6,800 bases of DNA from Candidatus Cellulosilyticum pullistercoris. Its GTDB lineage: Bacteria > Bacillota > Clostridia > Lachnospirales > Cellulosilyticaceae. The position numbers and the translations under genes are program-made. The stretch's first letter is position 1; every line of letters starts with the position of its first letter. The notes under the pieces were generated by a model that did not search any database, had not been told where the DNA came from, and saw only the letters and a program-made list of their open reading frames with translations. Where the stretch lies: contig JAHLFQ010000096.1 of the NCBI GenBank assembly GCA_018883705.1, positions 1 through 6,800 on the forward strand, given 5' to 3'. Below, in pieces: positions 1-6,154 of the stretch.

Positions 1-1131
1 ACACTTAATGATTCTTGCACTATTGCCTTTTGCATTAATTCTACTCATGTAGAAGAAGAAGGTTTCAAAATCATTGGGACACATAGTGATGTGCCTGGTT
101 TTAGAATTAAACCTAATGCTCAAATGCAAACTGAAAATTATATTAAACTTAATACTGAAGGCTATGGTGGCGCTATTTTAAGTACCTGGTTTGACAGACC
201 TTTATCTGTAGCAGGCCGTGTGGCACTTAAGTCTACAAACTTGCTTCGCCCTGAAACACGTCTTGTCGACTTAAATAAACCACTTCTTATTATTCCTAAT
301 CTAGCTATTCATATGAATCGTGAAGTCAATAATGGGGTTAAAATCAATAAACAAAAGGATACACTTCCTGTTCTCACTTATTCAAATGAAGCAGTAAGTG
401 AGACCCTTATGTTAGAGCTTCTTGCTAAAGCACTTAAAGTAGAAGTTTCAGATATCTTAGATGCTGACCTTTATCTTTACCCTTATGAAAAAAGCATGTG
501 TGTTGGTTTAAATGAAGAATTTATTTCTGCACCACGTCTTGATGACCTTTCTATGACTTATAGCGCACTTTATGCACTTCTTAATAATAGCTCACAAAAA
601 GGTATTTCTATGTTTGTTTGCTATGATAATGAGGAAATTGGTAGCCATACTAAACAAGGAGCTGATGCACCATTTCTTATCCGTACTTTAGAAAGAATTC
701 TTCTTGCCCTTGGCAAATCTTCTAGAGAAGCACTCTTTATGGCACTTGAAAATTCCTTCATGATTTCTGGTGATGTGGCACATCTTGCACATCCTAACTA
801 TATGGAAAAAAGCGACCCAACGAATAAAGTGCTTCCTGGAAATGGCCCTGCTATTAAAGTCAATGCTAATTTTAGCTATACAACAGATAGTGACTCTTAT
901 GCTGTTTTCGCTGGCATTTGCAAGGCAAATGATATTCCATTCCAAGTGTTCGTGAATCGTTCTGACGAAAGAGGCGGCTCAACCATTGGACCTGTGGCTG
1001 CTTCACACCTTGGTATCCGCTCTGTAGATATTGGAACACCAATGCTTGCGATGCACTCAGCTAGAGAACTTATGGCTGAAAAAGACTTTATTTATACTGC
1101 TGAGGCGATGAAAGCCTTCTTTAGCATTTAG
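1..1131 (+). CDS. apeB: M18 family zinc aminopeptidase, ApeB type (5' end outside window)
   Basis: A cytosolic metallo-aminopeptidase of family M18 that removes N-terminal residues from peptides using two metal ions. The frame is open from base 1, so the visible 376 residues are the C-terminal part; about 50 residues should be missing, judging from the usual 420-430 residue length of ApeB proteins. A GTG at 91 is an internal valine, not a start, because the zinc-binding THSD motif lies just before it. All expected ligands are present (numbering from window base 1): His28 in THSD, bridging Asp181 in PRLDD, catalytic pair Glu211-Glu212 in DNEEIGS, Asp258 in SGDVAHLAHPNY, and His352 in MHSARE. 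The GGSTIGP signature precedes the last ligand. The frame is intact to the TAG stop and a hairpin follows 10 bp later. The family is certain; ApeB rather than ApeA is inferred from the compact length and the overall motif spacing. Confidence 0.93.
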   Translation, partial: TLNDSCTIAFCINSTHVEEEGFKIIGTHSDVPGFRIKPNAQMQTENYIKLNTEGYGGAILSTWFDRPLSVAGRVALKSTNLLRPETRLVDLNKPLLIIPNLAIHMNREVNNGVKINKQKDTLPVLTYSNEAVSETLMLELLAKALKVEVSDILDADLYLYPYEKSMCVGLNEEFISAPRLDDLSMTYSALYALLNNSSQKGISMFVCYDNEEIGSHTKQGADAPFLIRTLERILLALGKSSREALFMALENSFMISGDVAHLAHPNYMEKSDPTNKVLPGNGPAIKVNANFSYTTDSDSYAVFAGICKANDIPFQVFVNRSDERGGSTIGPVAASHLGIRSVDIGTPMLAMHSARELMAEKDFIYTAEAMKAFFSI

Positions 1132-1141
1132 TCTTACTTAG

Positions 1142-1195
1142 AAAGACCTCAAAAAGAGAGTTATATACCCTTCTCTTTTTGAGGTCTTTATGATT
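1142..1195 (+). terminator. Long perfect hairpin, likely intrinsic terminator of the aminopeptidase gene
   Basis: An 18-bp perfect stem (1142-1159 with 1172-1189) encloses a 12-nt loop and starts 10 bp after the aminopeptidase stop codon. The stem contains the GACCTC/GAGGTC core and an A5/T5 section near the loop. The T tract after the core is short and interrupted (TTTATGATT), so termination may be less complete than at the two later terminators. The strong symmetry would let it work in either direction, but no gene faces it from the right. Confidence 0.75.
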
Positions 1196-1220
1196 AATCT
1201 CATTTGATCTTATGGCCTTC

Positions 1221-1240
1221 ACTTTAACCTACTTTAACCT
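1221..1240. repeat. Two tandem copies of a 10-bp unit (ACTTTAACCT)
   Basis: ACTTTAACCT occurs twice back to back at 1221-1230 and 1231-1240. Flanking TTCACT (1218-1223) and AGTGAA (1243-1248) form a 6-bp inverted repeat around it. It could be a slippage duplication or a weak binding site; no function can be assigned. Confidence 0.8.
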
Positions 1241-1287
1241 TTAGTGAATGTGCCCTTATTTTTAGAGCTTATCCTTTACATTTAGCT

Positions 1288-1314
1288 AGTTTTAATAAAA
1301 CCAAAATGGAAAAT
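1288..1314 (+). repeat. Partial upstream copy of the glgP 5' coding segment
   Basis: Bases 1288-1314 match 1438-1464, inside the glgP start region, at 22 of 27 positions, including a 13-nt exact match (1289-1301 and 1439-1451). Read in the frame of base 1291, the copy encodes FNKTK, which is also residues 5-9 of GlgP. The offset is exactly 150 bp and no start codon or ribosome binding site accompanies the copy. It may be a decayed partial duplication or a coincidence of AT-rich sequence. Confidence 0.4.
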
Positions 1315-1336
1315 TTTGAAAAAATCTCTCTTCATA

Positions 1337-1353
1337 ATTGTTCTTAGGACAAT
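1337..1353. promoter_or_regulatory. Operator-like 17-bp palindrome over the glgP -35 region
   Basis: The 17-bp element runs ATTGT ... ACAAT. Seven of the eight symmetric base pairs around the central base match. It covers the -35 region of the presumed glgP promoter, where a bound repressor would block RNA polymerase. I do not recognise it as the site of a known regulator: Rex sites also carry TTGT/ACAA ends but with a longer spacer. Confidence 0.4.
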
Positions 1354-1368
1354 GTTCTCATGTATAAT
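1338..1368 (+). promoter_or_regulatory. Probable SigA-type promoter of glgP
   Basis: A perfect -10 hexamer TATAAT lies at 1363-1368, about 60 bp before the glgP ATG. The -35 is weak: TTGTTC (1338-1343) gives a long 19-bp spacer and TTCTTA (1341-1346) a 16-bp spacer. A poor -35 overlapped by a palindrome suggests a regulated promoter. A second TATAAT at 1382-1387 lacks a suitable -35. Confidence 0.55.
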
Positions 1369-1428
1369 ATAGATTAATTGTTATAATTTTAAAAATATTT
1401 TAATTAGCTGTGCGAGGAGGCTTTAATT

Positions 1429-3897
1429 ATGCCATATGGTTTTAATAAAACAAAATTTAAAAATGAAATCTTAGATTACATTAGAAACTTCTCTCGTAAA
1501 ACTCTAGAAGATGCCTCTCCCCAAGAAATTTATCAAGCAGTCGCTTTTGCTGTACGTGATGTCATTACTGATGATTGGATAGAGACCCAAAGAGCTTATA
1601 CCAACCAATCTCCTAAAATTCTTTACTATCTATCCATGGAATTCTTAGTAGGGCGTGCTTTAGGAAATAACCTCGTCAATCTAGGCATTTTAAAGGATGT
1701 GCAAAGTGCACTTAAGGAACTAGATATTGAGATGGATTTAGACCTTATAGAAGACCAAGAACCAGATGCGGGACTTGGTAATGGCGGCCTTGGAAGGTTA
1801 GCTGCTTGCTTCTTAGATTCTCTTTCAACTCTTTCTTACCCTGCATATGGCTGTGGTATTCGTTATAACTATGGTATTTTCAAACAAAAAATTGAAAATG
1901 GCATGCAAGTAGAATACCCAGATGACTGGCTAGCTAATGGCAACCCTTGGGAGGTTAAACGTAATGACAATGCCCAAGAAGTCAAATTTGGTGGAAGGGT
2001 AGAAACTTATGTAGATGAAACAGGTCGTCTTCACTTTGTACAAAAAGACTACGATTCTGTCCTAGCTATTCCTTATGATATGCCTATTGTAGGCTATAAA
2101 AATGCTTTTATTAACGGACTTAGACTTTGGGATGCAGAAGCCCCTCAGAAGTTTATCCTTCAGTTCTTTGACCAAGGCGCATATGAAAAAGCCGTGGAAC
2201 AACAAACTCTGGCTAAAACTTTAGTAGAAGTCCTTTATCCAAATGATAATCACTATAAAGGTAAAGAACTTAGATTAAAACAACAATATTTCTTCGTATC
2301 CGCTACTGTTCAGCAAGCGGTTGCTAAATTCAAGAAAACTAATACCAGTATTTATACCTTGCCAGAAAAAGTGGTCTTCCAAATGAATGATACCCATCCT
2401 TCTATTGCTGTAGCAGAACTGATGCGTATCCTCATTGACCAAGAAGGGCTTAATTGGGAAGAAGCTTTTGACATTACCACACGCACCTGTGCTTATACCA
2501 ATCATACCATTATGATTGAAGCGCTTGAAACCTGGCCTATTGATTTGTTTCAAAGACTCCTTCCTCGTATTTATCAAATCATCGAGGAAATTAATAGACG
2601 CTTTTGTATTCAGCTTCGAGAAGTTCATCATCTACCCGAAAATACCATTCATGATATGAGTATTATTTGTGATGGTGAGGTTAAAATGGCATATCTTGCT
2701 ATTGTGGGAAGCTTCTCTGTTAATGGTGTAGCTGCCATTCATACAGAAATCTTAAAAACAAATGTCCTTAAAAACTTCTATCAGATTTATCCTCATAAGT
2801 TTAATAATAAAACTAACGGTATCACACAAAGACGCTGGCTAGGCCATGCCAATCAGGAACTTGCATCACTTATTAACGAAACCATAGGTGATAAGTGGTA
2901 CACAGACCTTAGCGAGCTAAAAAAACTGCTTCCTTATAGTACGGATAAAGCTTTTATCCAGCAATATAGTGCCATCAAACAACATAATAAAGAAAGGCTA
3001 GCGCGCTATGTCAAAGAACATAATGGCATCCTCCTTAATCCTCATTCCATTTTTGATGTGCAGGTTAAGCGCCTTCATGAATACAAGCGTCAGCTCATGA
3101 ACGTTCTTCATATTATGATGCTTTATAACGAGATTAAAGCCAATCCAAATGGTCATTATGTGCCTCGTACCTTCATCTTCGGTGCTAAGGCAGCTCCTGG
3201 CTATACACGAGCTAAACTCATCATTAAACTAATTAATTGTGTAGCAGACCTTGTGAATCATGACCCTGTTACCAAAGATTATCTAACGGTTGTCTTTATT
3301 GAGAACTACTGCGTTTCTAATGCCGAAATCATCATACCTGCTGCTAATGTAAGTGAACAAATCTCCACCGCTAGTAAAGAAGCTTCTGGAACAGGTAATA
3401 TGAAGTTCATGCTAAATGGCGCGCTTACTGTGGGTACCTTAGATGGTGCTAATATTGAAATTTTTGAAGAAGTAGGCAAAGAGAATATCTTTATCTTTGG
3501 TTTAACCTGTGAAGAAGTCCTTTCCCTCTATGCTTCTGGCACCTATAATCCTTGGGATATCTACAATACAGATGAAGCCATTCGTACCGTCCTTAGGGAC
3601 CTTATTAATGGCCACCTAAACCCAAGAGATTATAATCTCTTTATAGAAATCTACGAATCACTTCTTAATAGAGCTGGTGACAACTTAGCTGACCCATACT
3701 TTATCTTAAAGGACTTACGAAGTTACTATAATGTTCAGAAGGAAGTAGAAAAAGCTTACCAAGACCAAACCACTTGGCAACAAAAGGCTATTATTAATAC
3801 AGCTTGTTCTGGTAAATTTAGTTCAGATCGAGCGATTAAAGAGTATGCAACAGAGATTTGGGGACTTCAACCACTTAACTTGAACCTATCATTTTAA
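1429..3897 (+). CDS. glgP: Glycogen/alpha-glucan phosphorylase (GT35)
   Basis: Cytosolic PLP enzyme that phosphorolyses alpha-1,4-glucan ends to glucose-1-phosphate, mobilising glycogen or maltodextrin. At 822 residues it is full length for a bacterial enzyme (E. coli GlgP has 815). Motifs in order: DAGLGNGGLGR (113-123), QMNDTHP (318-324), NHT followed by EALETWP (358-370), NGVAAIHTE (432-440), TNGITQRRW (462-470), VKRLHEYKRQ (546-555), KAAPGYTRAK (587-596), and the PLP site EASGTGNMK with Schiff-base Lys659, then GTLDGANIEI. The long regulatory N-terminal extension of animal phosphorylases, with its phosphorylated serine, is absent. The EALETWP wording is closer to E. coli GlgP than to MalP, but substrate preference between glycogen and maltodextrin cannot be fixed from sequence. 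AGGAGG at 1415-1420, 8 nt before the ATG, supports the start. No glg synthesis gene adjoins it; it has its own promoter and terminator. Confidence 0.97.
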   Translation: MPYGFNKTKFKNEILDYIRNFSRKTLEDASPQEIYQAVAFAVRDVITDDWIETQRAYTNQSPKILYYLSMEFLVGRALGNNLVNLGILKDVQSALKELDIEMDLDLIEDQEPDAGLGNGGLGRLAACFLDSLSTLSYPAYGCGIRYNYGIFKQKIENGMQVEYPDDWLANGNPWEVKRNDNAQEVKFGGRVETYVDETGRLHFVQKDYDSVLAIPYDMPIVGYKNAFINGLRLWDAEAPQKFILQFFDQGAYEKAVEQQTLAKTLVEVLYPNDNHYKGKELRLKQQYFFVSATVQQAVAKFKKTNTSIYTLPEKVVFQMNDTHPSIAVAELMRILIDQEGLNWEEAFDITTRTCAYTNHTIMIEALETWPIDLFQRLLPRIYQIIEEINRRFCIQLREVHHLPENTIHDMSIICDGEVKMAYLAIVGSFSVNGVAAIHTEILKTNVLKNFYQIYPHKFNNKTNGITQRRWLGHANQELASLINETIGDKWYTDLSELKKLLPYSTDKAFIQQYSAIKQHNKERLARYVKEHNGILLNPHSIFDVQVKRLHEYKRQLMNVLHIMMLYNEIKANPNGHYVPRTFIFGAKAAPGYTRAKLIIKLINCVADLVNHDPVTKDYLTVVFIENYCVSNAEIIIPAANVSEQISTASKEASGTGNMKFMLNGALTVGTLDGANIEIFEEVGKENIFIFGLTCEEVLSLYASGTYNPWDIYNTDEAIRTVLRDLINGHLNPRDYNLFIEIYESLLNRAGDNLADPYFILKDLRSYYNVQKEVEKAYQDQTTWQQKAIINTACSGKFSSDRAIKEYATEIWGLQPLNLNLSF

Positions 3898-3906
3898 ATA
3901 AAATTT

Positions 3907-3941
3907 TGGGGTGAATAGCTAACACATTTCACCCTATTTTT
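3907..3941 (+). terminator. Intrinsic terminator of glgP
   Basis: A GGGTGAA/TTCACCC stem, extended to 9 bp by a G-U and a T-A pair (3907-3915 with 3928-3936), has a 12-nt loop and is followed directly by T5 (3937-3941) and further T-rich sequence. It begins 10 bp after the glgP stop, so glgP is a single-gene unit. Confidence 0.88.
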
Positions 3942-3974
3942 ATGTTTTTATTTATAATTTTTTTATTTCTTTTA

Positions 3975-3983
3975 TGATATAAT
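3975..3983 (+). promoter_or_regulatory. Extended -10 promoter of the usp gene
   Basis: TGA followed by a perfect TATAAT (3978-3983) forms an extended -10 element of the TGnTATAAT kind. The upstream sequence is a run of A/T with no good -35, which extended -10 promoters tolerate. The expected start near 3990 would give a leader of about 28 nt before the ATG at 4018. Confidence 0.7.
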
Positions 3984-4002
3984 AAAACCAAATATAACAC
4001 CT

Positions 4003-4009
4003 AAAGGAG
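4003..4009 (+). promoter_or_regulatory. Ribosome binding site that sets the usp start
   Basis: AAAGGAG lies 8 nt before ATG 4018. A GTG in the same frame at 4009 begins on the last base of this site and so cannot be the start used. Confidence 0.85.
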
Positions 4010-4017
4010 TGTGTCGC

Positions 4018-4410
4018 ATGAATCCAAGAATCTTAGTTGGTATTACTATACAAGAAAATAGCCGTCGTTTAATTGATGAAGGTGTTAGGCTTTCGAAGTC
4101 TTTAAATGCGCCGCTTCATATTTTACATATCAGAAAAGGTGAAACCATTTTTGATGATCCAGAAAGTAGCTTGCTCCTAGAAGATTTATTCGCTTATGGT
4201 GGTGAATTAGGCGGAGAATTACATTTTTTATGTAGTGAGCATGTTTCTAAAACTTTCTTAGATTTTGTTAAAGACAACGACATTACCCATTTGGTTATTG
4301 GAGAATCTCCTAGTCATCTTACTAACAAAGTACCTTCTGTTTATGACAAGCTTACAAATCAACTTACAGATATAGAAATCACAGTATTGCAACGTGATAC
4401 TGAAAATTAG
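4018..4410 (+). CDS. Small stand-alone universal stress protein domain, KdpD-Usp type
   Basis: A 130-residue predicted cytosolic protein made of one Usp-like alpha/beta domain. The N-terminal strand and helix (RILVGITIQENSRRLIDEG, residues 4-22), the second strand (PLHILHIRKG, about 32-41), LGGELHFLCSEHV (about 64-76) and THLVIGESPSHL (about 89-100) follow the layout of the Usp domain in KdpD osmosensing kinases (ILVxxS...RLIRxGxxLA...LxAxxxxVHV...ITxxVIGxS). No histidine kinase, sensor or membrane segment is attached. The G-2x-G-9x-G(S/T) nucleotide-binding signature of ATP-binding UspA proteins is not seen after VIG, so ATP binding is doubtful. It has its own promoter and terminator, so it is expressed apart from glgP and ywlC. 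No kdp gene is visible. Specific role unknown; stress or signalling function is only a family-level inference. Confidence 0.8.
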   Translation: MNPRILVGITIQENSRRLIDEGVRLSKSLNAPLHILHIRKGETIFDDPESSLLLEDLFAYGGELGGELHFLCSEHVSKTFLDFVKDNDITHLVIGESPSHLTNKVPSVYDKLTNQLTDIEITVLQRDTEN

Positions 4411-4416
4411 AAAATT

Positions 4417-4462
4417 AAAAGCTATTTTATTGTCTTATTTTTAGCAATAAAATAGCTTTTTT
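4417..4462 (+). terminator. Intrinsic terminator of the usp gene
   Basis: A perfect 16-bp stem (4417-4432 with 4445-4460) has a 12-nt loop and ends in T6 (4457-4462, partly in the stem). It begins 6 bp after the usp stop. The A4 at the left foot and T tract at the right foot make it potentially bidirectional. Confidence 0.92.
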
Positions 4463-4472
4463 GTCATAAATT

Positions 4473-4513
4473 AAGGTGAATTTTTAGTATTTTTGTTATC
4501 TAAATTCAACCTT
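4473..4513. repeat. Imperfect inverted repeat upstream of the ywlC promoter
   Basis: AAGGTGAATTT (4473-4483) pairs with AAATTCAACCTT (4502-4513), 11 bp with one bulged A at 4509 and an 18-nt spacer. Its right arm overlaps the left arm of the second inverted repeat at 4496-4537, so the two structures exclude each other. It lies upstream of the expected transcription start and would matter as DNA or in read-through RNA only. Confidence 0.5.
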
Positions 4514-4537
4514 TGTGTTATACTATCATTTAGATAA
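4496..4537. promoter_or_regulatory. 10-bp inverted repeat flanking the ywlC -10 element, possible operator
   Basis: TTATCTAAAT (4496-4505) and ATTTAGATAA (4528-4537) are perfect inverted copies with 22 bp between them, bracketing the -10 box. A third TATCT lies at 4539-4543, forming a small AGATA/TATCT repeat with the right arm. The arrangement is like a pair of half-sites around a core promoter. No regulator is recognised. Confidence 0.45.
4516..4524 (+). promoter_or_regulatory. Extended -10 promoter of ywlC
   Basis: TGT followed by TATACT (4519-4524, 5 of 6 to consensus) makes an extended -10 element. The best -35 candidates are weak: TTGTTA at 4493-4498 (20-bp spacer) or TTATCT at 4496-4501 (17-bp spacer). 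Transcription would start near 4531, about 36 nt before the ATG. Confidence 0.6.
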
Positions 4538-4554
4538 ATATCTTGCTTGATGAT

Positions 4555-4559
4555 AGGAG
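4555..4559 (+). promoter_or_regulatory. Ribosome binding site that sets the ywlC start
   Basis: AGGAG is followed by two adjacent ATG codons at 4564 and 4567, with spacings of 4 and 7 nt. The second has the more normal spacing. A TTG in the same frame at 4543 lies upstream of the site and is not credible as a start. Confidence 0.75.
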
Positions 4560-4566
4560 CACGATG

Positions 4567-5601
4567 ATGAAAACAGTTATTATTTCAGACAAAGAAAATT
4601 TACAACAAGCAGCAGAGATTCTTAAAGAAGGTGGTCTCGTTGCTTCGCCTACAGAAACAGTCTATGGCCTTTGTGCTAATGCCTTAGATGAGGCAGCTGT
4701 CAAAAATATTTATAAAGCTAAAGGGCGTCCTAGTGATAATCCTCTCATTGTACATATTGGTGATTTAGATATGTTAAAACCCCTTGTACAAGAGGTTTCT
4801 CCTATAGCAAAGAAACTTATGGATACTTTTTGGCCAGGCCCTATGACGCTTATCTTTAAGGCAAGTGATCTGGTTCCAAAGGTAGTAACAGGCGGCTTAG
4901 ATACTGTTGCTGTTCGCTTTCCTTCACATCCTACAATCAATAAACTCATTAAGACCTCTGGCTTACCACTAGCCGCACCAAGTGCCAATACATCGGGTAA
5001 ACCTAGTCCAACTAACTTTACCCGTGTTTATGAAGACTTAAATGGTAAGATTGATTGTATTATAGAAGGTGACCATTCCGAATACGGCGTGGAATCTACA
5101 GTAGTAGATACAGTAGGTGACATCGCAACCATCCTTAGACCTGGCGGTATTACTTTTGAAATGTTAGAAGAAGTACTTGGTAAGGTGATGATGGACCCTG
5201 CACTTGGACACAAACTTAAAGAAGGTGAAGTACCTAGAGCACCTGGTATGAAATATACTCACTACTCTCCTAATGCAGAAGTCATTATTGTAAAAGGTGA
5301 AAATGATCAGGTCATCCCTTTCATTAATACGCTTGTTAAAAAGCAGCAATCAAAGGGAAAAACAGTTGGTGTACTCGCTACCGATGAAACCGCTTCACTT
5401 TTTATGGCTGATAAAGTCATTAGTGTAGGTACTGAAAGTAATCCTTTAACCATTGCTTCAAATTTATTTGAAGTCCTTAGAAGCTTTGATGATGCTCATA
5501 TCGACATGGTTTATTCCTTAGCTTTTAAGGAAACTGGAATTGGTAAGGCAATTATGAATCGATTAGAAAAATCCGCTGGATACCATATTATCGAAGTATA
5601 A
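4567..5601 (+). CDS. ywlC: L-threonylcarbamoyladenylate synthase (Sua5/YwlC)
   Basis: Makes threonylcarbamoyl-AMP from threonine, bicarbonate and ATP, the first step of t6A37 modification in ANN-decoding tRNAs; the TsaD complex then transfers the group. The 344-residue protein (345 if the ATG at 4564 is used) is the long two-domain Sua5/YwlC form. The YrdC-like catalytic domain (about 5-203) shows SPTETVYGL (27-35), KAKGRPSDNPL (50-60), FWPGPMTLIF (88-97), VAVRFPSHP (114-122), PSANTSGKPSPT (138-149), GVESTVVD (174-181) and LRPGGIT (190-196). The linker APGMKYTHYSP (225-235) leads to the C-terminal Sua5 domain, ending with GIGKAIMNRLEKSAG (324-338). It has its own promoter. No terminator is visible before rpiB, 91 bp on, so some read-through into rpiB-upp is possible. 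Confidence 0.96.
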   Translation: MKTVIISDKENLQQAAEILKEGGLVASPTETVYGLCANALDEAAVKNIYKAKGRPSDNPLIVHIGDLDMLKPLVQEVSPIAKKLMDTFWPGPMTLIFKASDLVPKVVTGGLDTVAVRFPSHPTINKLIKTSGLPLAAPSANTSGKPSPTNFTRVYEDLNGKIDCIIEGDHSEYGVESTVVDTVGDIATILRPGGITFEMLEEVLGKVMMDPALGHKLKEGEVPRAPGMKYTHYSPNAEVIIVKGENDQVIPFINTLVKKQQSKGKTVGVLATDETASLFMADKVISVGTESNPLTIASNLFEVLRSFDDAHIDMVYSLAFKETGIGKAIMNRLEKSAGYHIIEV

Positions 5602-5607
5602 TCCCTA

Positions 5608-5635
5608 TTTACAAATTTCTAAAATATATTATAGT
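5608..5635 (+). promoter_or_regulatory. SigA-type promoter of the rpiB-upp pair
   Basis: TTTACA (5608-5613, 5 of 6 to the -35 consensus) and TATAGT (5630-5635, 5 of 6 to the -10 consensus) are separated by 16 bp in the ywlC-rpiB gap. Transcription would start near 5642, giving a leader of about 50 nt. A small TATTA/TAATA inverted repeat (5627-5631 with 5635-5639) overlaps the -10 but is unremarkable in such AT-rich sequence. Confidence 0.65.
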
Positions 5636-5680
5636 AATAAAGGACAAACTCATACCAAATTAAATTATATGAATATTACT

Positions 5681-5687
5681 GGAGGAG
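5681..5687 (+). promoter_or_regulatory. Ribosome binding site that sets the rpiB start
   Basis: GGAGGAG lies 5 nt before the ATG at 5693. An in-frame ATG at 5669 would add eight residues but lies upstream of this site and has no purine-rich site of its own. Confidence 0.88.
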
Positions 5688-5692
5688 CACTT

Positions 5693-6127
5693 ATGATAGC
5701 AATTGGATGCGACCATGGTGGATTTAGTTTAAAACAAGAAATTATTGCCCACTTTAAAGCAAATAACATTCCATTCAAAGATTTTGGATGTGATAACACA
5801 GATGCAGTAGATTATCCTGATTATGCAAAAGCAGTTAGTAAGGCTATTTTAGATGGTACATGTGAAAAAGGTGTTTTAATTTGTGGTACAGGTATTGGTA
5901 TCTCTATCGCTGCAAACAAAATTCCTGGTATTCGCTGTGCACTTTGCCACGATGTATTTTCCGCAGAAGCAACTCGTCTTCACAATGATACTAATATCAT
6001 TGCCTTAGGAGGTCGTGTCATTGGTCCTTCTCATGCTATAAAAGTTGTAGACACCTTTTTATCTACACCTTTTTCAAATGAAGAAAGACATATTAAACGT
6101 ATTGCAAAAATTGAAAACGAATTATAA
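5693..6127 (+). CDS. rpiB: Ribose-5-phosphate isomerase B
   Basis: Interconverts ribulose-5-phosphate and ribose-5-phosphate in the non-oxidative pentose phosphate pathway, in the cytosol. From the ATG at 5693 it has 144 residues, the normal RpiB length, and begins at the first strand of the family (MIAIGCDHGG). Phosphate-binding and catalytic features are present: Asp7-His8 in CDHGG, DYPDYA (40-45), the catalytic cysteine Cys64 followed by the anion-hole loop GTGIGISIAANK (65-76), His97 in RLHND, and the C-terminal Arg132/Arg136 region (RHIKR). A cysteine at position 64 marks the RpiB rather than the LacA type; allose-6-phosphate isomerase side activity, known for some RpiB proteins, cannot be excluded. 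It sits 27 bp before upp and probably shares its transcript, which makes sense because ribose-5-phosphate is the precursor of the PRPP used by Upp. Confidence 0.95.
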   Translation: MIAIGCDHGGFSLKQEIIAHFKANNIPFKDFGCDNTDAVDYPDYAKAVSKAILDGTCEKGVLICGTGIGISIAANKIPGIRCALCHDVFSAEATRLHNDTNIIALGGRVIGPSHAIKVVDTFLSTPFSNEERHIKRIAKIENEL

Positions 6128-6154
6128 TTAATTTTAATTTAGGAGGAATATAAC

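Larger units (their letters stand above)
1190..1336. other. AT-rich non-coding spacer upstream of the glgP promoter
   Basis: I find no supportable gene here: open frames are very short and none has a ribosome binding site. A 10-codon ATG frame at 1212 ends at a TAG and is not credible. The stretch holds a tandem 10-bp repeat at 1221-1240 and, at 1288-1314, a segment resembling the glgP 5' coding sequence. Confidence 0.6.

Noticed and set aside
91..93. GTG as the start of the aminopeptidase
   Set aside because: The frame is open back to base 1 and the zinc-binding THSD motif precedes it, so the gene starts outside the window.
688..945. Minus-strand open frame of 85 codons inside the aminopeptidase gene
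   Set aside because: It is antisense to conserved M18 catalytic motifs, resembles no family I know and has no independent support.
1212..1244. Ten-codon ATG frame in the gap before glgP
   Set aside because: It has no ribosome binding site, is very short and is made mostly of the tandem repeat.
1132..1428. Possible riboswitch or T-box leader upstream of glgP
   Set aside because: The predicted transcription start leaves only about 54 nt of leader, with no conserved motif of a known riboswitch. The strong hairpin lies next to the preceding gene and is better read as its terminator.
2275..2631. Minus-strand open frame of 118 codons inside glgP
   Set aside because: It is a shadow of the conserved phosphorylase coding sequence; its protein has no recognisable features.
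1142..4462. All three terminator hairpins have 12-nt loops
   Set aside because: The loop sequences are unrelated and three cases are too few to mean anything.
4710..5349. Several minus-strand open frames inside ywlC
   Set aside because: All lie opposite well-conserved Sua5/YwlC motifs and are explained by that gene.
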